NCBI GenBank assembly: GCA_021647405.1
Contig: JAKIUU010000018.1
Coordinates: forward strand, 1-47,880
Source: Flavobacteriaceae bacterium
GTDB lineage: Bacteria > Bacteroidota > Bacteroidia > Flavobacteriales > Flavobacteriaceae
DNA: 47,880 nucleotides
Direction: 5' to 3'
The translations under genes were made by a program, and so were the position numbers. Shown here piece after piece: positions 25,756-34,692 of the stretch. The notes under the pieces are model-generated. The model was not told where the DNA came from, did no database searches, and saw only the letters and a list, made by a program, of their open reading frames with translations. Numbering within the stretch: position 1 is the stretch's first letter; every line of letters starts with the position of its first letter.

Positions 25756-25789
25756 AAAACCTTGTAAATCATAGGATTTACAAGGTTTT
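25756..25789. terminator. Perfect 15-bp hairpin after tRNA-Arg
   Basis: AAAACCTTGTAAATC pairs without mismatch with GATTTACAAGGTTTT around an ATAG loop. Flanking A- and T-rich arms make it a probable bidirectional terminator between the tRNA cluster and the minus-strand gene ending at 25838. Confidence 0.8.
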
Positions 25790-25837
25790 ATGGTTTTTAG
25801 GCTATCATTTAAATTGATATGAATTGGGTTTAAAAGT

Positions 25838-26329
25838 TCACAAATGCAAAAAACGGTGAAAGTGAACCAAAGGCGAAAAAGGGGCCAAGCTCAAAGTAGC
25901 ATCACCGGCCACACGGTCAAAAGCTTTTGTATAATCTACAAACAGGGTTGAGCCTATTTTACCGTTAATGTTAAAATCAAAGCCCTCTAAAAGACTTAAA
26001 TCACCGTCTTGAATGGTTCTTAAACCACGGTCGTTGGTGGTGTCTGTTTTCACAACTTTCAATAAGTCGGTAGTCAGGCGACTCACAACACGTTTGTCTT
26101 TTGCCTGGAGTAAGAGATAACGAATTGCATTGCGCAATACTTTACCACCTTTTCCGGCACGTCCGAATTCAGAGCCATTTTCACGGATCCTCTGAAAGGC
26201 AGGGTCGTTAGCAATTCTGTTGGCATCCACACCGCCTTTGGCACGTGCAAGATGTCCAGCAGATGTTTTGTAAAAAGAAATATCGTCGATAGTTCTTTTT
26301 AATTTGATAATACCAGTCTGTCTAGCCAT
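25838..26329 (-). CDS. Accessory protein of unknown function, probably C-terminally truncated
   Basis: The 163-residue product starts MARQTGIIKLKRTIDDISFY and continues with AKGGVDANRIANDPAFQRIRENGSEFGRAGK. This start recurs in a family of flavobacterial hypothetical proteins that, as I recall, are longer (over 200 residues). After RVAGDATLSLAPFSPL the sequence becomes VHFHRFLHL and stops, which reads like a frameshifted or cut tail next to the tRNA cluster. There is no signal peptide, membrane segment or catalytic motif. The function is unknown. The neighbouring small gene at 26506 and the 11-bp repeats between them appear to belong to the same accessory block. Confidence 0.6.
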   Translation of the reverse strand: MARQTGIIKLKRTIDDISFYKTSAGHLARAKGGVDANRIANDPAFQRIRENGSEFGRAGKGGKVLRNAIRYLLLQAKDKRVVSRLTTDLLKVVKTDTTNDRGLRTIQDGDLSLLEGFDFNINGKIGSTLFVDYTKAFDRVAGDATLSLAPFSPLVHFHRFLHL

Positions 26330-26452
26330 AATAAATAATTTTAAAATTTCAACAAAATAATGTAGCTTTATACTGTAATTGAAAATGCCCTATCCTTCCG
26401 AGCCGTTTGCTACTTTTTTTACCGAATTAAAACAAGTAATCACAGTAGGATG

Positions 26453-26485
26453 GTGTATGGATAGTGTATAGATAGTGTATGGATA
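26453..26485 (+). repeat. Three tandem 11-bp repeats
   Basis: Units GTGTATGGATA, GTGTATAGATA and GTGTATGGATA stand head to tail, ending 20 bases before the ATG at 26506; a shorter TAGATAAAG echo follows. The position directly ahead of a small gene suggests protein-binding sites or part of a mobile unit's end. Confidence 0.85.
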
Positions 26486-26505
26486 AAGCCTAGATAAAGT
26501 ATCAA

Positions 26506-26697
26506 ATGAAGATTATAAGAGCCTGTATCTATCCAAAAGACATTCAGTGTATCACTGGCAGAAGTGAACGCTATGGCCGCGCACTTTTAAACAAAATAAA
26601 AGCCCATTTCGACAAGAAAAAACACCAATTTGTAACGGTAGAAGAATTTGCGGAATATACTGGTATTAAGATAGATATAATAAATGAGTACATATAG
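26506..26697 (+). CDS. Small helical protein, possible DNA-binding factor
   Basis: The 63-residue product reads IYPKDIQCITGRSERYGRALLNKIK followed by KKKHQFVTVEEFAEYTGIKIDIINEYI. Two helix-rich halves with TGRS and YTGIK turns suggest a winged or helix-turn-helix fold like those of excisionases or small phage regulators. Similar proteins are widespread in Bacteroidota and, from memory, often lie near genes like the one at 25838. The tandem 11-bp repeats just upstream are its most likely control sites or targets. The role is inferred only. Confidence 0.55.
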   Translation: MKIIRACIYPKDIQCITGRSERYGRALLNKIKAHFDKKKHQFVTVEEFAEYTGIKIDIINEYI

Positions 26698-26839
26698 CAT
26701 CAACTAAAAAGGGGCTAATTCGGTTACCCTTATTCCGGAATAGATTTTAAATACCTGTATAACAGCAATATACAATCAAAGTTAATCCCTCATTATCATA
26801 AATTAAAAAATTTCATTTACTTTGTGAACCAGATTATTT

Positions 26840-28087
26840 ATGAAAAACATCAAAAAATTCCCAAGCAAATATGCCATCCGATTTCTTGTAAGATTGGTAT
26901 TTGCAGTATTCACAAAACTTTTTAGAATTAAAAAGAATATGCCTGTCGAAGTGCAAAAACTAAAACCACCTTATTTGGTTTTGGGCAATCATGTGGGCTA
27001 TTGGGATCCTTTTATAATGGGTTATTTCTTACCTTACTTTACACATTTTATCTCTTCAGATACCACACTTCGCAGTCCAATAATCCGATTTTTTATCACG
27101 CGTTTGGGTACCATTCCCATAAAAAAAAACAGACGTGATACCAAAGCCATAAGGGGTATAATTTCGGTGATTAAACAAGGAGAGAATGTGGGTATATTTC
27201 CCGAAGCGTTGAGAAGTTGGACGGGGAGTAATTTTAAAATAGATGCTTCTATTGTTAAACTCATTAAGTTTTTAAAAGTTCCTGTGGTAGTTCCTGTTAT
27301 AAAAGGCATGAGTCTTTTTAACCCACGTTGGTCAACTAGATTGAGATATACCAGAGTAGAGGTAGACTATAAATTGGTATTTACTACCGACACTTTAGAG
27401 CAGTTGTCTCATAATGAGATTTACGAGAAATTGAATGCCGCACTCTATCATGATGAAGTGGCCTATCAGCAAAAGAGAATGCAAAAGATATTTTCTTTAA
27501 ACAAGGCGCAGCACATTGGTCATGCCTTATATGTGTGTCCAAGTTGCCATGCTATTGATAGTTTTAGAGCTGTTAGAAATGATTTTAGTTGTGCTGATTG
27601 CCATTACGATATTCATATTGACAAATATGGTTTTTATAAGCGTATTTCTAAAGGGAAATTATTTTTTGACAACATAAGAGATTGGTATAATTGGGAAGAG
27701 ATATGGTTGCTAAAACATGTCGACAATAAATTTGATGCTAAAAGTATGGATGTCATTTTTGAAGATAAAAATTCAAAATTCTTTTACAGCAGTTCTGATG
27801 GCAAAATGGATTTCATAGATACTGTAAATCTTAAATTATACATTGATAAAATCGAAATAGAAAGCCTTTCCGGAAAGAAAGAAATCATTCTAAATTTTGA
27901 TGACTTACAAACCATTAATCCGCAAATAAATGAACGAATAGAAATTTATTATGCCGATGAAGCTTACCGTTTTGTGGGAGGAAGATCGGGTGTTTCTGGG
28001 CTTAAATGGGAAGTAGCTGTTAATGCCTTGTGGAAAAAATTGGGGCAGAACCATAAATTATCGGTTTATATTGAGCAAACTTTGTAG
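26840..28087 (+). CDS. PlsC-like acyltransferase with C-terminal zinc ribbon
   Basis: Residues 1-215 form a lysophospholipid acyltransferase domain with the catalytic H-x4-D motif as H51 to D56 (LGNHVGYWDPF) and the substrate motif FPEALRSWTG near residue 120, where the usual Gly after FPE is Ala. A zinc ribbon follows with C233, C236, C251 and C254. The last 150 residues are a beta-rich region of unknown type. Typical PlsC proteins end after about 240 residues, so this one carries about 175 extra. It probably acylates a glycerol or ornithine-type lipid; the extra domain could bind a partner. A near-match to a -7 box lies about 20 bases upstream. Confidence 0.75.
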   Translation: MKNIKKFPSKYAIRFLVRLVFAVFTKLFRIKKNMPVEVQKLKPPYLVLGNHVGYWDPFIMGYFLPYFTHFISSDTTLRSPIIRFFITRLGTIPIKKNRRDTKAIRGIISVIKQGENVGIFPEALRSWTGSNFKIDASIVKLIKFLKVPVVVPVIKGMSLFNPRWSTRLRYTRVEVDYKLVFTTDTLEQLSHNEIYEKLNAALYHDEVAYQQKRMQKIFSLNKAQHIGHALYVCPSCHAIDSFRAVRNDFSCADCHYDIHIDKYGFYKRISKGKLFFDNIRDWYNWEEIWLLKHVDNKFDAKSMDVIFEDKNSKFFYSSSDGKMDFIDTVNLKLYIDKIEIESLSGKKEIILNFDDLQTINPQINERIEIYYADEAYRFVGGRSGVSGLKWEVAVNALWKKLGQNHKLSVYIEQTL

Positions 28088-28120
28088 AATAAAATTGTGT
28101 GATTTTTCTATAAAACATAT

Positions 28121-29815
28121 TTACTTTTTATAAATAAGTCTGCCTTGCAAATATGTTCTCAGAACCTGTGTTTGGCTAATTTTACTTTTTGAAATGTCAA
28201 ATATATTTTGATTTATAACAATAAAATCGGCTTCTTTTCCTACTTCTAAAGTCCCAACTTTATCCTCCTGACGCATTACATAAGCCGCATTAATTGTGTA
28301 GGCTTTTACAACTTCTTCAAGTGTTAATTCTTGCGGATATCTGGTAACAGCATTTTGCATTCCTACAAAGGGGTTTAATGAGCTAACATCCCAATCACTG
28401 CTCAAGGTTATTCTGGCATTGGCTAACTTTAAACTCTTTAAGGGAATTATATTATTGTTTAGCGATGGGGTAACAAATTCATCATTTTCATGCCACCTTT
28501 CTGGTTTGCTAAAATTTCCTGCTACTTGTGCATCGGCAGTGACATTTAACTGATTAAAACGATTGTAATCCGAAGGGTTTACATATTCAACATGTGTCAA
28601 CCTATGCCTGCCAAGAGAAGTACCACTTTGTGCAATGGCATTTAAAGCTTCATTAACACCTCTGTTACCGATAGTATGGATATGAAAATCGAAGCCTATG
28701 GGTTCTAATGCCGCAATATATTTAGCCATTCTATCTTGCGACACATAGTTTAAACCATTATTTGTGGGCAGTTCAAAAAAGTCTAACAAATAATTGTCTT
28801 GCATGGCAGCAGTTGTATTAATTATTATCCCATCGGCGTATAGTTTTATCTGATTTATTTTAAGCAAACTATTTGGGTCATTTGAATAGAGTGATTTTAG
28901 TGTGTTTATTTGTGTATCATCATCCTCATCTGGATATAGCCAGAGACCAAGATTCACCCTAACAGTCAATTTCCCATTATCTTCTACACGTTTCCACGTA
29001 AGGTGATGGTTTCTTTTCCAGTAAGTACGCGCATCGCAAATAGAAGTAATGCCATTTTTGGATAAAAGTGGAAGGCTGTAGTTAATAAGACCCTCATAAT
29101 CATTTTGCTCGCTGTTGGGTATCGACGCTATTGCCAAATCAACAATTAAGTTACCAGAGTTATCAATCAATAGGCCATTTGGGTTGCCGTTACTATCTTT
29201 CATTATGATACCTCCTTGCGGATTGGGTGAATTTCTATCGATACCAGCCAATTCTAAGGCTTTGCTGTTTACCCACATAGAATGAGATGTTTGCTCCATA
29301 ATAGCTATGGGCTTGGTGGTAGAGATGGCATCTAGAATCTCAATAGGTTCTCTTGTGGCATCAAAAAGAGTAAATATATCAAAACCCCAACCGAGTATCC
29401 AAGCCGCATTCTGGTTTCTCTTAACGGCGCGTCTTATGGCGGGCGCATAATTTTCGGGGTTGGTTTCTGTTTCATTTAACACGAATTGAAAATTGTCTGA
29501 TGCGGCTTCTAAAGGATGCATGTGTACATCGTGAATACCTGGCATAACCATCCTATTTTGCAAATCAATAACTTCTGAATTCTTTTTGGCCTTATTTTTA
29601 ACTTCGGCATTTGTACCAATTGCTATTATTTTTCCGTTTTCAATAAGCATTGCCTCCGCCCAAGGTTGGTTACTGTTTACGGTGTAAATCTTAGCATTGA
29701 TAAAAACCTGCTGTTTGCTTTCTAATGGATTTATTGGTGTCTTATCTTTATTACAAGAAAATAGGTTAAAAGCAATAAGAAAAATTATAATATTCATTTT
29801 AATAATCTGTGTCAT
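28121..29815 (-). CDS. Amidohydrolase-family lipoprotein (YtcJ-like)
   Basis: The 564-residue product has a lipoprotein signal ending LFSC; a second start at 29797 (MNIIIFLIAF) would give a tidier signal peptide. The metal-binding motif GIHDVHMHPLE is near residue 93, later ligands lie in HIHTIGNRG and THVEYV, and the C-terminal ITLSSDWDVSSLNPF carries the catalytic Asp. This is the amidohydrolase 3 group, which hydrolyses amide bonds in small molecules. The lipid anchor places it outside the inner membrane. The substrate is unknown. It converges on the acyltransferase gene with 33 bases between the stops. Confidence 0.82.
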   Translation of the reverse strand: MTQIIKMNIIIFLIAFNLFSCNKDKTPINPLESKQQVFINAKIYTVNSNQPWAEAMLIENGKIIAIGTNAEVKNKAKKNSEVIDLQNRMVMPGIHDVHMHPLEAASDNFQFVLNETETNPENYAPAIRRAVKRNQNAAWILGWGFDIFTLFDATREPIEILDAISTTKPIAIMEQTSHSMWVNSKALELAGIDRNSPNPQGGIIMKDSNGNPNGLLIDNSGNLIVDLAIASIPNSEQNDYEGLINYSLPLLSKNGITSICDARTYWKRNHHLTWKRVEDNGKLTVRVNLGLWLYPDEDDDTQINTLKSLYSNDPNSLLKINQIKLYADGIIINTTAAMQDNYLLDFFELPTNNGLNYVSQDRMAKYIAALEPIGFDFHIHTIGNRGVNEALNAIAQSGTSLGRHRLTHVEYVNPSDYNRFNQLNVTADAQVAGNFSKPERWHENDEFVTPSLNNNIIPLKSLKLANARITLSSDWDVSSLNPFVGMQNAVTRYPQELTLEEVVKAYTINAAYVMRQEDKVGTLEVGKEADFIVINQNIFDISKSKISQTQVLRTYLQGRLIYKK

Positions 29816-29990
29816 TTGTTTTAAGAATGTTGTATTATTTAGAGGCCTTTGGTAATTTTAAGTGATTTATAAAAATGCAATCTACCAAAATAAATACATA
29901 CAAATATGTCATAATATGTATTATTTTAAATTTGCTGGTGAATAGATTGTCTAAACATTAATCCTTAATTTAGCCTCTTAAAATTATTTT

Positions 29991-30716
29991 ATGAAAATAA
30001 TAGCCATGATTCCGGCACGATACCAAGCTTCTCGATTTCCGGGTAAGCTCATGCAAGATTTGGGAGGCAAACCTGTTATTGTGCGTACGTATCAAGCTGC
30101 TGTTAACACACAATTATTTGATGCCGTTTATGTGGTAACTGACAGTCTGCTTATTTTTGACACAATTACAGCACAAGGCGGAAAGGCCATTATGAGCAAA
30201 AAAGAACACCACAGTGGGAGCGATCGGATTGCTGAGGCTGTAGCCGATAGGGATGTAGATGTGGTCGTAAATGTACAAGGCGATGAGCCTTTTACAAAAG
30301 CGGCAACTTTAGCAGCCCTTTTAGAAGTCTTTAAAAACGATACAGAAAACAAAATAGCCTTGGCTTCTTTGATGACACCTTTAACCGATAAACAAGAAAT
30401 TGACAATCCCAATAATGTAAAAGTAACTGTAGATGGTGCAGGATTTGCTTTAAATTTTTCGCGTAAACCTATCGCGTCAAAGCATAAGGCACAGGAGACT
30501 TATTACAAACATATTGGCATTTACGCTTTTAGAAAAGAAGCCCTAATACAGTTTACACACTTGCCCATGGCGCCTTTAGAAAAGGAAGAACGTTTAGAGA
30601 ATCTGCGTTTTATCCATTACAATATGCCTATTAAAATGATTGAAACCCAATACAATCCTATTGGTATCGACACGCCAGAAGATTTAGAAAATGCCAAAAA
30701 ATTACTAGACAATTAA
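29991..30716 (+). CDS. kdsB: 3-deoxy-manno-octulosonate cytidylyltransferase
   Basis: KdsB activates KDO as CMP-KDO for the inner core of lipopolysaccharide. The 241-residue protein has the nucleotide-binding start MIPARYQASRFPGKLMQDLGG at about residue 5, GSDRIAEAV near residue 77, VVNVQGDEPF near residue 95 and the C-terminal GIDTPEDLENAKKLL. The length is typical. Its presence indicates KDO-containing LPS. Confidence 0.95.
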   Translation: MKIIAMIPARYQASRFPGKLMQDLGGKPVIVRTYQAAVNTQLFDAVYVVTDSLLIFDTITAQGGKAIMSKKEHHSGSDRIAEAVADRDVDVVVNVQGDEPFTKAATLAALLEVFKNDTENKIALASLMTPLTDKQEIDNPNNVKVTVDGAGFALNFSRKPIASKHKAQETYYKHIGIYAFRKEALIQFTHLPMAPLEKEERLENLRFIHYNMPIKMIETQYNPIGIDTPEDLENAKKLLDN

Positions 30717-30732
30717 TACCTATTTTGTCTTG

Positions 30733-30900
30733 ACCTCAGTTCGGGTAATCCCAATAACTATCGGGATTGTATCGCGAACCAGAAGGCTTTGTTTAAAACT
30801 ATTCTCGATACATTTTTTGTTCCGCGTCTCTTCGCCTTTTTTCAAAATTACATTTTGAAAAGTATAGAGAAGTATCTCACAAAAAACACGCGAATTGACA
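30733..30900. repeat. Intergenic repeat with nested hairpins
   Basis: The gap between kdsB and hisS holds several inverted repeats: AATCCC/GGGATT within a longer CAGTTCG.../...GCGAAC stem, CAAAAT/ATTTTG, and TTTTTTGT/ACAAAAAA. The end AACACGCGAATTGACA (30885-30900), read on the minus strand, matches TGTCACTTCGCGTGTT at 38712-38727 in 15 of 16 bases. It is a repeat family rather than a gene. Confidence 0.55.
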
Positions 30901-30998
30901 TAGCTAAGAGCTGTTTATATAAAAACCAATGAAATGCCTAACAGGTTAACATATATTTTAAGATATTTGCATTTGTAAAAGCAACAAGACATAATATT

Positions 30999-32372
30999 AT
31001 GGCGGTTAAACCAAGCATACCTAAAGGAACGAGAGATTTTTCTCCAAACGTAGTGGCCCAACGAAACCATATTTTTAGTACCATAAAAGCTTCGTTTGAG
31101 TTGTTTGGCTTTCAGCCGATAGAAACGCCAGCCTTTGAAAACAGCAGTACCCTTATGGGAAAATACGGCGAAGAAGGCGATAGGTTAATATTTAAGATTT
31201 TGAATTCGGGTGATTATTTGAACAAAGCTTCAGATGTTGATTTATCTTCAAAAAACTCTCAAAAACTAACGCCTCAAATTTCAGAAAAAGCCTTGCGTTA
31301 CGACCTCACCGTGCCTTTTGCACGTTATGTGGTACAACACCAAAACGACATTATTTTCCCGTTTAAACGCTACCAAATGCAGCCTGTTTGGCGTGCAGAC
31401 CGGCCACAAAAAGGCCGTTTTAGAGAATTCTATCAGTGTGATGCCGATGTGGTGGGCAGTACTTCACTATGGCAAGAAGTGAGTTTTGTACAGTTGTATG
31501 ATGATGTTTTTACCAAATTAAAATTCAGCAATACAGTCATAAAGCTCAACAACCGCAAAATATTATCGGGTATTGCAGAAATTATGGGTGCTAAAGACAA
31601 ACTTATCGATTTTACTGTGGCTTTAGACAAACTTGATAAGATTGGTATTGAAGGCATAACCAAAGAAATGTTGGGTAAAGGTATTAGCCATAAAGCCATA
31701 GATAAGTTGCAACCTCTGTTTAATTTAAAGGGTTCAAATCAAGAAAAATTAGCAAGTTTGCGGGCTATGTTATCGGCTTCAGCCGAAGGTTTAAAAGGGG
31801 TAGATGAGTTGCAATTTGTTGTAGATACTGTTACAGAAGTAGGTTTGCAATCGGCAAATTTAGAGATAGATGTTACCTTAGCAAGAGGCTTAAATTATTA
31901 TACAGGGGCTATTATAGAAGTCGAAATTCCCAGTGTAAAAGTAGGCTCGGTAGGGGGTGGCGGTCGTTATGACGATTTAACAGGTATTTTTGGGCTAAAA
32001 GGTATTAGTGGTGTGGGCATTTCGTTTGGTTTAGACCGTATTTATTTGGCTTTAGAAGCATTAAATTTATTTGAAGCGGTGGTTTTACCAAAACCAAAAG
32101 TGCTTTTTATAAACTTTGGCAAAAAAGAAGCACTGTACGCTGTAAAAACGATTAAAGTTTTGCGTCAAAACAACATACAAGCAGAGTTTTATCCTGAGGC
32201 GGCTAAAATGAAAAAACAATTTGGATATGCCGATAAAAGAGCCATTCCTTTTGTAGTTTTGGCGGGTAGTACAGAAATTGAAGCCCAACAATTTACACTA
32301 AAAAATATGCAAAGTGGCGCACAGCAGAATTGTACCTTAGAAGAACTACAAGAAATACTAAAGAATGCGTAA
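30999..32372 (+). CDS. hisS: Histidyl-tRNA synthetase
   Basis: This 457-residue class II synthetase charges tRNA-His. Motif 1 surrounds KGTRDFSP near residue 8, motif 2 is YQMQPVWRADRPQKGRFREFYQCDADV (residues about 126-152), and the histidine-specific LARGLNYYTGAIIEV is near residue 293, with GGGGRYDDL and GVGISFGLDR as motif 3. The anticodon-binding domain fills the C-terminus. folE begins 24 bases downstream. Confidence 0.95.
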   Translation: MAVKPSIPKGTRDFSPNVVAQRNHIFSTIKASFELFGFQPIETPAFENSSTLMGKYGEEGDRLIFKILNSGDYLNKASDVDLSSKNSQKLTPQISEKALRYDLTVPFARYVVQHQNDIIFPFKRYQMQPVWRADRPQKGRFREFYQCDADVVGSTSLWQEVSFVQLYDDVFTKLKFSNTVIKLNNRKILSGIAEIMGAKDKLIDFTVALDKLDKIGIEGITKEMLGKGISHKAIDKLQPLFNLKGSNQEKLASLRAMLSASAEGLKGVDELQFVVDTVTEVGLQSANLEIDVTLARGLNYYTGAIIEVEIPSVKVGSVGGGGRYDDLTGIFGLKGISGVGISFGLDRIYLALEALNLFEAVVLPKPKVLFINFGKKEALYAVKTIKVLRQNNIQAEFYPEAAKMKKQFGYADKRAIPFVVLAGSTEIEAQQFTLKNMQSGAQQNCTLEELQEILKNA

Positions 32373-32396
32373 CTTTGCCAACTAAATTTAAGTATA

Positions 32397-33092
32397 ATGT
32401 TTGAAGGAAAGAATGGTAAAAGCCATAATGAATTTGATGATTTAGGCGATGATCATATAAGCACATCGGCTGAAACACCTATGCGTGCTGATGCTTTTAA
32501 ACTATCAACCGAAGATAAAATCAAAACCATTGAAAATGCTTTTGAGCATATATTACACACTTTAGGCTTAGATTTGACAGATGATAGTTTAAAAGGAACA
32601 CCAAGACGTGTGGCAAAAGCTTTTGTTAATGAGTTGTTTTCTGGATTGAATCCCGACAAGAAGCCAAGACTGTCAACTTTTGATAATAATTATAAGTACG
32701 GTGAGATGTTGGTTGAAAAAAACATTGTTTTGTACACCACTTGTGAGCATCATTTATTACCTATTATTGGTCGGGCACATGTGGCCTATATATCAAAAGG
32801 GAAAGTGATTGGCTTGTCAAAAATGAACAGAATAGTAGATTATTATGCCAAACGCCCCCAAGTACAAGAGCGTTTAACCATGCAGGTTGTACAAGCTTTA
32901 CAAGAAGCCTTAGGCACACCCGATGTGGCTTGTGTTATAGATGCCAAGCACCTGTGTGTAAATTCAAGGGGAATTAGAGATATTGCGAGCAGTACTGTTA
33001 CTGCCGAATTTGGCGGCGCTTTTAAAAACGAAAACACTAAGAAAGAATTTATAGATTATATAAAATTGGAAACCGATTTTAACTTGAAATAA
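32397..33092 (+). CDS. folE: GTP cyclohydrolase I
   Basis: FolE converts GTP to dihydroneopterin triphosphate for folate synthesis. In the 231-residue protein the zinc ligands are present in TTCEHHLLPIIGRAHVAYI and DAKHLCVNSRGI. Other family motifs are KGTPRRVAKAF, GLSKMNRIVDYYAKRPQVQERL and FGGAFKNE. The first 40 residues are a variable N-terminal arm. It lies 24 bases after hisS and ends before a terminator, so the two form an operon. Confidence 0.95.
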   Translation: MFEGKNGKSHNEFDDLGDDHISTSAETPMRADAFKLSTEDKIKTIENAFEHILHTLGLDLTDDSLKGTPRRVAKAFVNELFSGLNPDKKPRLSTFDNNYKYGEMLVEKNIVLYTTCEHHLLPIIGRAHVAYISKGKVIGLSKMNRIVDYYAKRPQVQERLTMQVVQALQEALGTPDVACVIDAKHLCVNSRGIRDIASSTVTAEFGGAFKNENTKKEFIDYIKLETDFNLK

Positions 33093-33115
33093 CAAAATTC
33101 AAAACAGATTTGATT

Positions 33116-33142
33116 AAAAATACGCTAAAAGGCGTATTTTTT
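33116..33142 (+). terminator. Intrinsic terminator after folE
   Basis: AAAAATACGC at 33116-33125 pairs with GCGTATTTTT at 33132-33141 around TAAAAG, with a following T. Confidence 0.8.
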
Positions 33143-33221
33143 GCTTTAAAACAGATTTTTCAATAGGCTAATTTTATTTTTCATATTTTTAGAGCATAAA
33201 AAATCAGAAAATCTAAATAAA

Positions 33222-34685
33222 ATGAAAAATATCAGCCTATTAGTATTGCTTATAACTTTTGTTACAAATGGTTTTGCACAAGAACAATTTACAACAGGTT
33301 TACTGTTGAGCAAAGATAAGTACGAAAGTGTTATGCAGTTGGCGCCGCTAACAACACGTAGCTTTGATAACATCCCTTCAAGTATAAGTTTAAAGGCTTA
33401 CGCTCCAACACCTTTAAGCCAAGGACGCCAGCCTTCGTGTGTGGGTTGGGCTAGTGGGTATGCTGCCCGTACAATATCGTATGCTGTAAAGAAAAATTGG
33501 GCTAACAACACTACTTTGATAAATCAAAATATTTTTTCGCCTGCTTTTGTGTACAATATCATAAAATTTAAAGACGATGTTAATTGTCAAAAAGGCTCTT
33601 ATGTTGCCGATGCCATGCGCCTCATTAAAAACTATGGCATCACAAAACTGACAGACTTTCCTTATACCGATCAAAAATGTATGTCTAAACCTTCTAATTA
33701 TGGCATGAAATTGGCCGCTCAAAATAAAATAGAAACATTTGTACGATTGTCCAATTGGGATAATGTCTCTAATTTAGCTCAAAAGGTTAAAAAAGCATTG
33801 GCCAATAAAAATCCTGTGGTTATTGGCATGCGTATTTCGAGTTCTTTTTATAAAGTGAGCGACGTGTGGAGTGGCGTGCAAGTTGGTAAAATTGGTGGTC
33901 ATGCCATGGTTGTTATAGGTTATGACGATTATAAATATGGAGGCGCTTTTGAGTTGATGAATTCTTGGGGCACACGCTGGGCTAACAATGGTTTTGCTTG
34001 GGTACGCTATGCCGATTTTAATAAATATGTAAAGACAGCCTATGTAATGGTAGATGCCATTAAAACACCAGCACCAAAACCAGAGCCCAAACCTAAAGTA
34101 ACACCCAAACCAGAAGTTATTGTACTAAAAGGTTCTTTGAGTTTACAATTGAGCGATGGCTCGTTAATGCCTGTAAAATTATCTGATGAAGCCACAAGAA
34201 ATTTCAATATTGTGGCGGCTGAAAAAACAACATATTCTGTTACCAAACCTTATGGTTCGGGCACACAATTCCGCATCCGCTTTCAAAGCGAAAAGCCTGC
34301 TTATATTTATTTAATTGGCTATGGTTCTGGCGATAAATCGGTTAACACACTTTATCCTTTTGACAAGTACAGCCCTTATTTTGGATTTAACAACAGCGAA
34401 GTAGCCATCCCTAGTGAAGATTATTTTATTGAAATAGACAATGTGCCAGGCAGAGATGTTTTGTGTATTTTGTACAGCACAAAACCTATTGATATAGACA
34501 AGGCTGTTGAAAGTATTAAGTATGGTAAAGGGTCGTTTACATCAAAAGTAAAAAGTTACTTCAAAACAGATTTATACAAAGGAGAAGAAGTTAAATTTGA
34601 TAAAAATAGTATTGCTTTTAAAGCGATCTCAGCCAATAAATATTCAAATATTGTTCCTCTATTTATAAGTATTAACCACAAATAA
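33222..34685 (+). CDS. Secreted papain-like (C1) cysteine protease with DUF4384-like domain
   Basis: The 487-residue product has a signal peptide (MKNISLLVLLITFVTNGFAQ). A C1 peptidase domain spans about residues 55-275 with C73 in RQPSCVGWASG, H227 in GGHAMVVIGYDD and N247 in ELMNSWGTRWANNGFAW, so the triad is complete. A Pro/Lys linker (PAPKPEPKPKVTPKPEV) leads to a beta-rich domain at about 310-435 with PAYIYLIGYG, TLYPFD and IPSEDYFIEID, which fits DUF4384. No long propeptide precedes the catalytic domain. The caspase-like gene begins 7 bases past the stop, so the two are co-expressed. The pair of exported proteases of different clans suggests a joint role in processing surface or periplasmic proteins. 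Confidence 0.8.
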   Translation: MKNISLLVLLITFVTNGFAQEQFTTGLLLSKDKYESVMQLAPLTTRSFDNIPSSISLKAYAPTPLSQGRQPSCVGWASGYAARTISYAVKKNWANNTTLINQNIFSPAFVYNIIKFKDDVNCQKGSYVADAMRLIKNYGITKLTDFPYTDQKCMSKPSNYGMKLAAQNKIETFVRLSNWDNVSNLAQKVKKALANKNPVVIGMRISSSFYKVSDVWSGVQVGKIGGHAMVVIGYDDYKYGGAFELMNSWGTRWANNGFAWVRYADFNKYVKTAYVMVDAIKTPAPKPEPKPKVTPKPEVIVLKGSLSLQLSDGSLMPVKLSDEATRNFNIVAAEKTTYSVTKPYGSGTQFRIRFQSEKPAYIYLIGYGSGDKSVNTLYPFDKYSPYFGFNNSEVAIPSEDYFIEIDNVPGRDVLCILYSTKPIDIDKAVESIKYGKGSFTSKVKSYFKTDLYKGEEVKFDKNSIAFKAISANKYSNIVPLFISINHK

Positions 34686-34692
34686 TAAAGCC

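Noticed and set aside
26453..26485. Three 11-bp repeats as an iteron-type replication origin
   Set aside because: Only three units, no replication protein gene and a chromosomal housekeeping context; a regulatory role is simpler.
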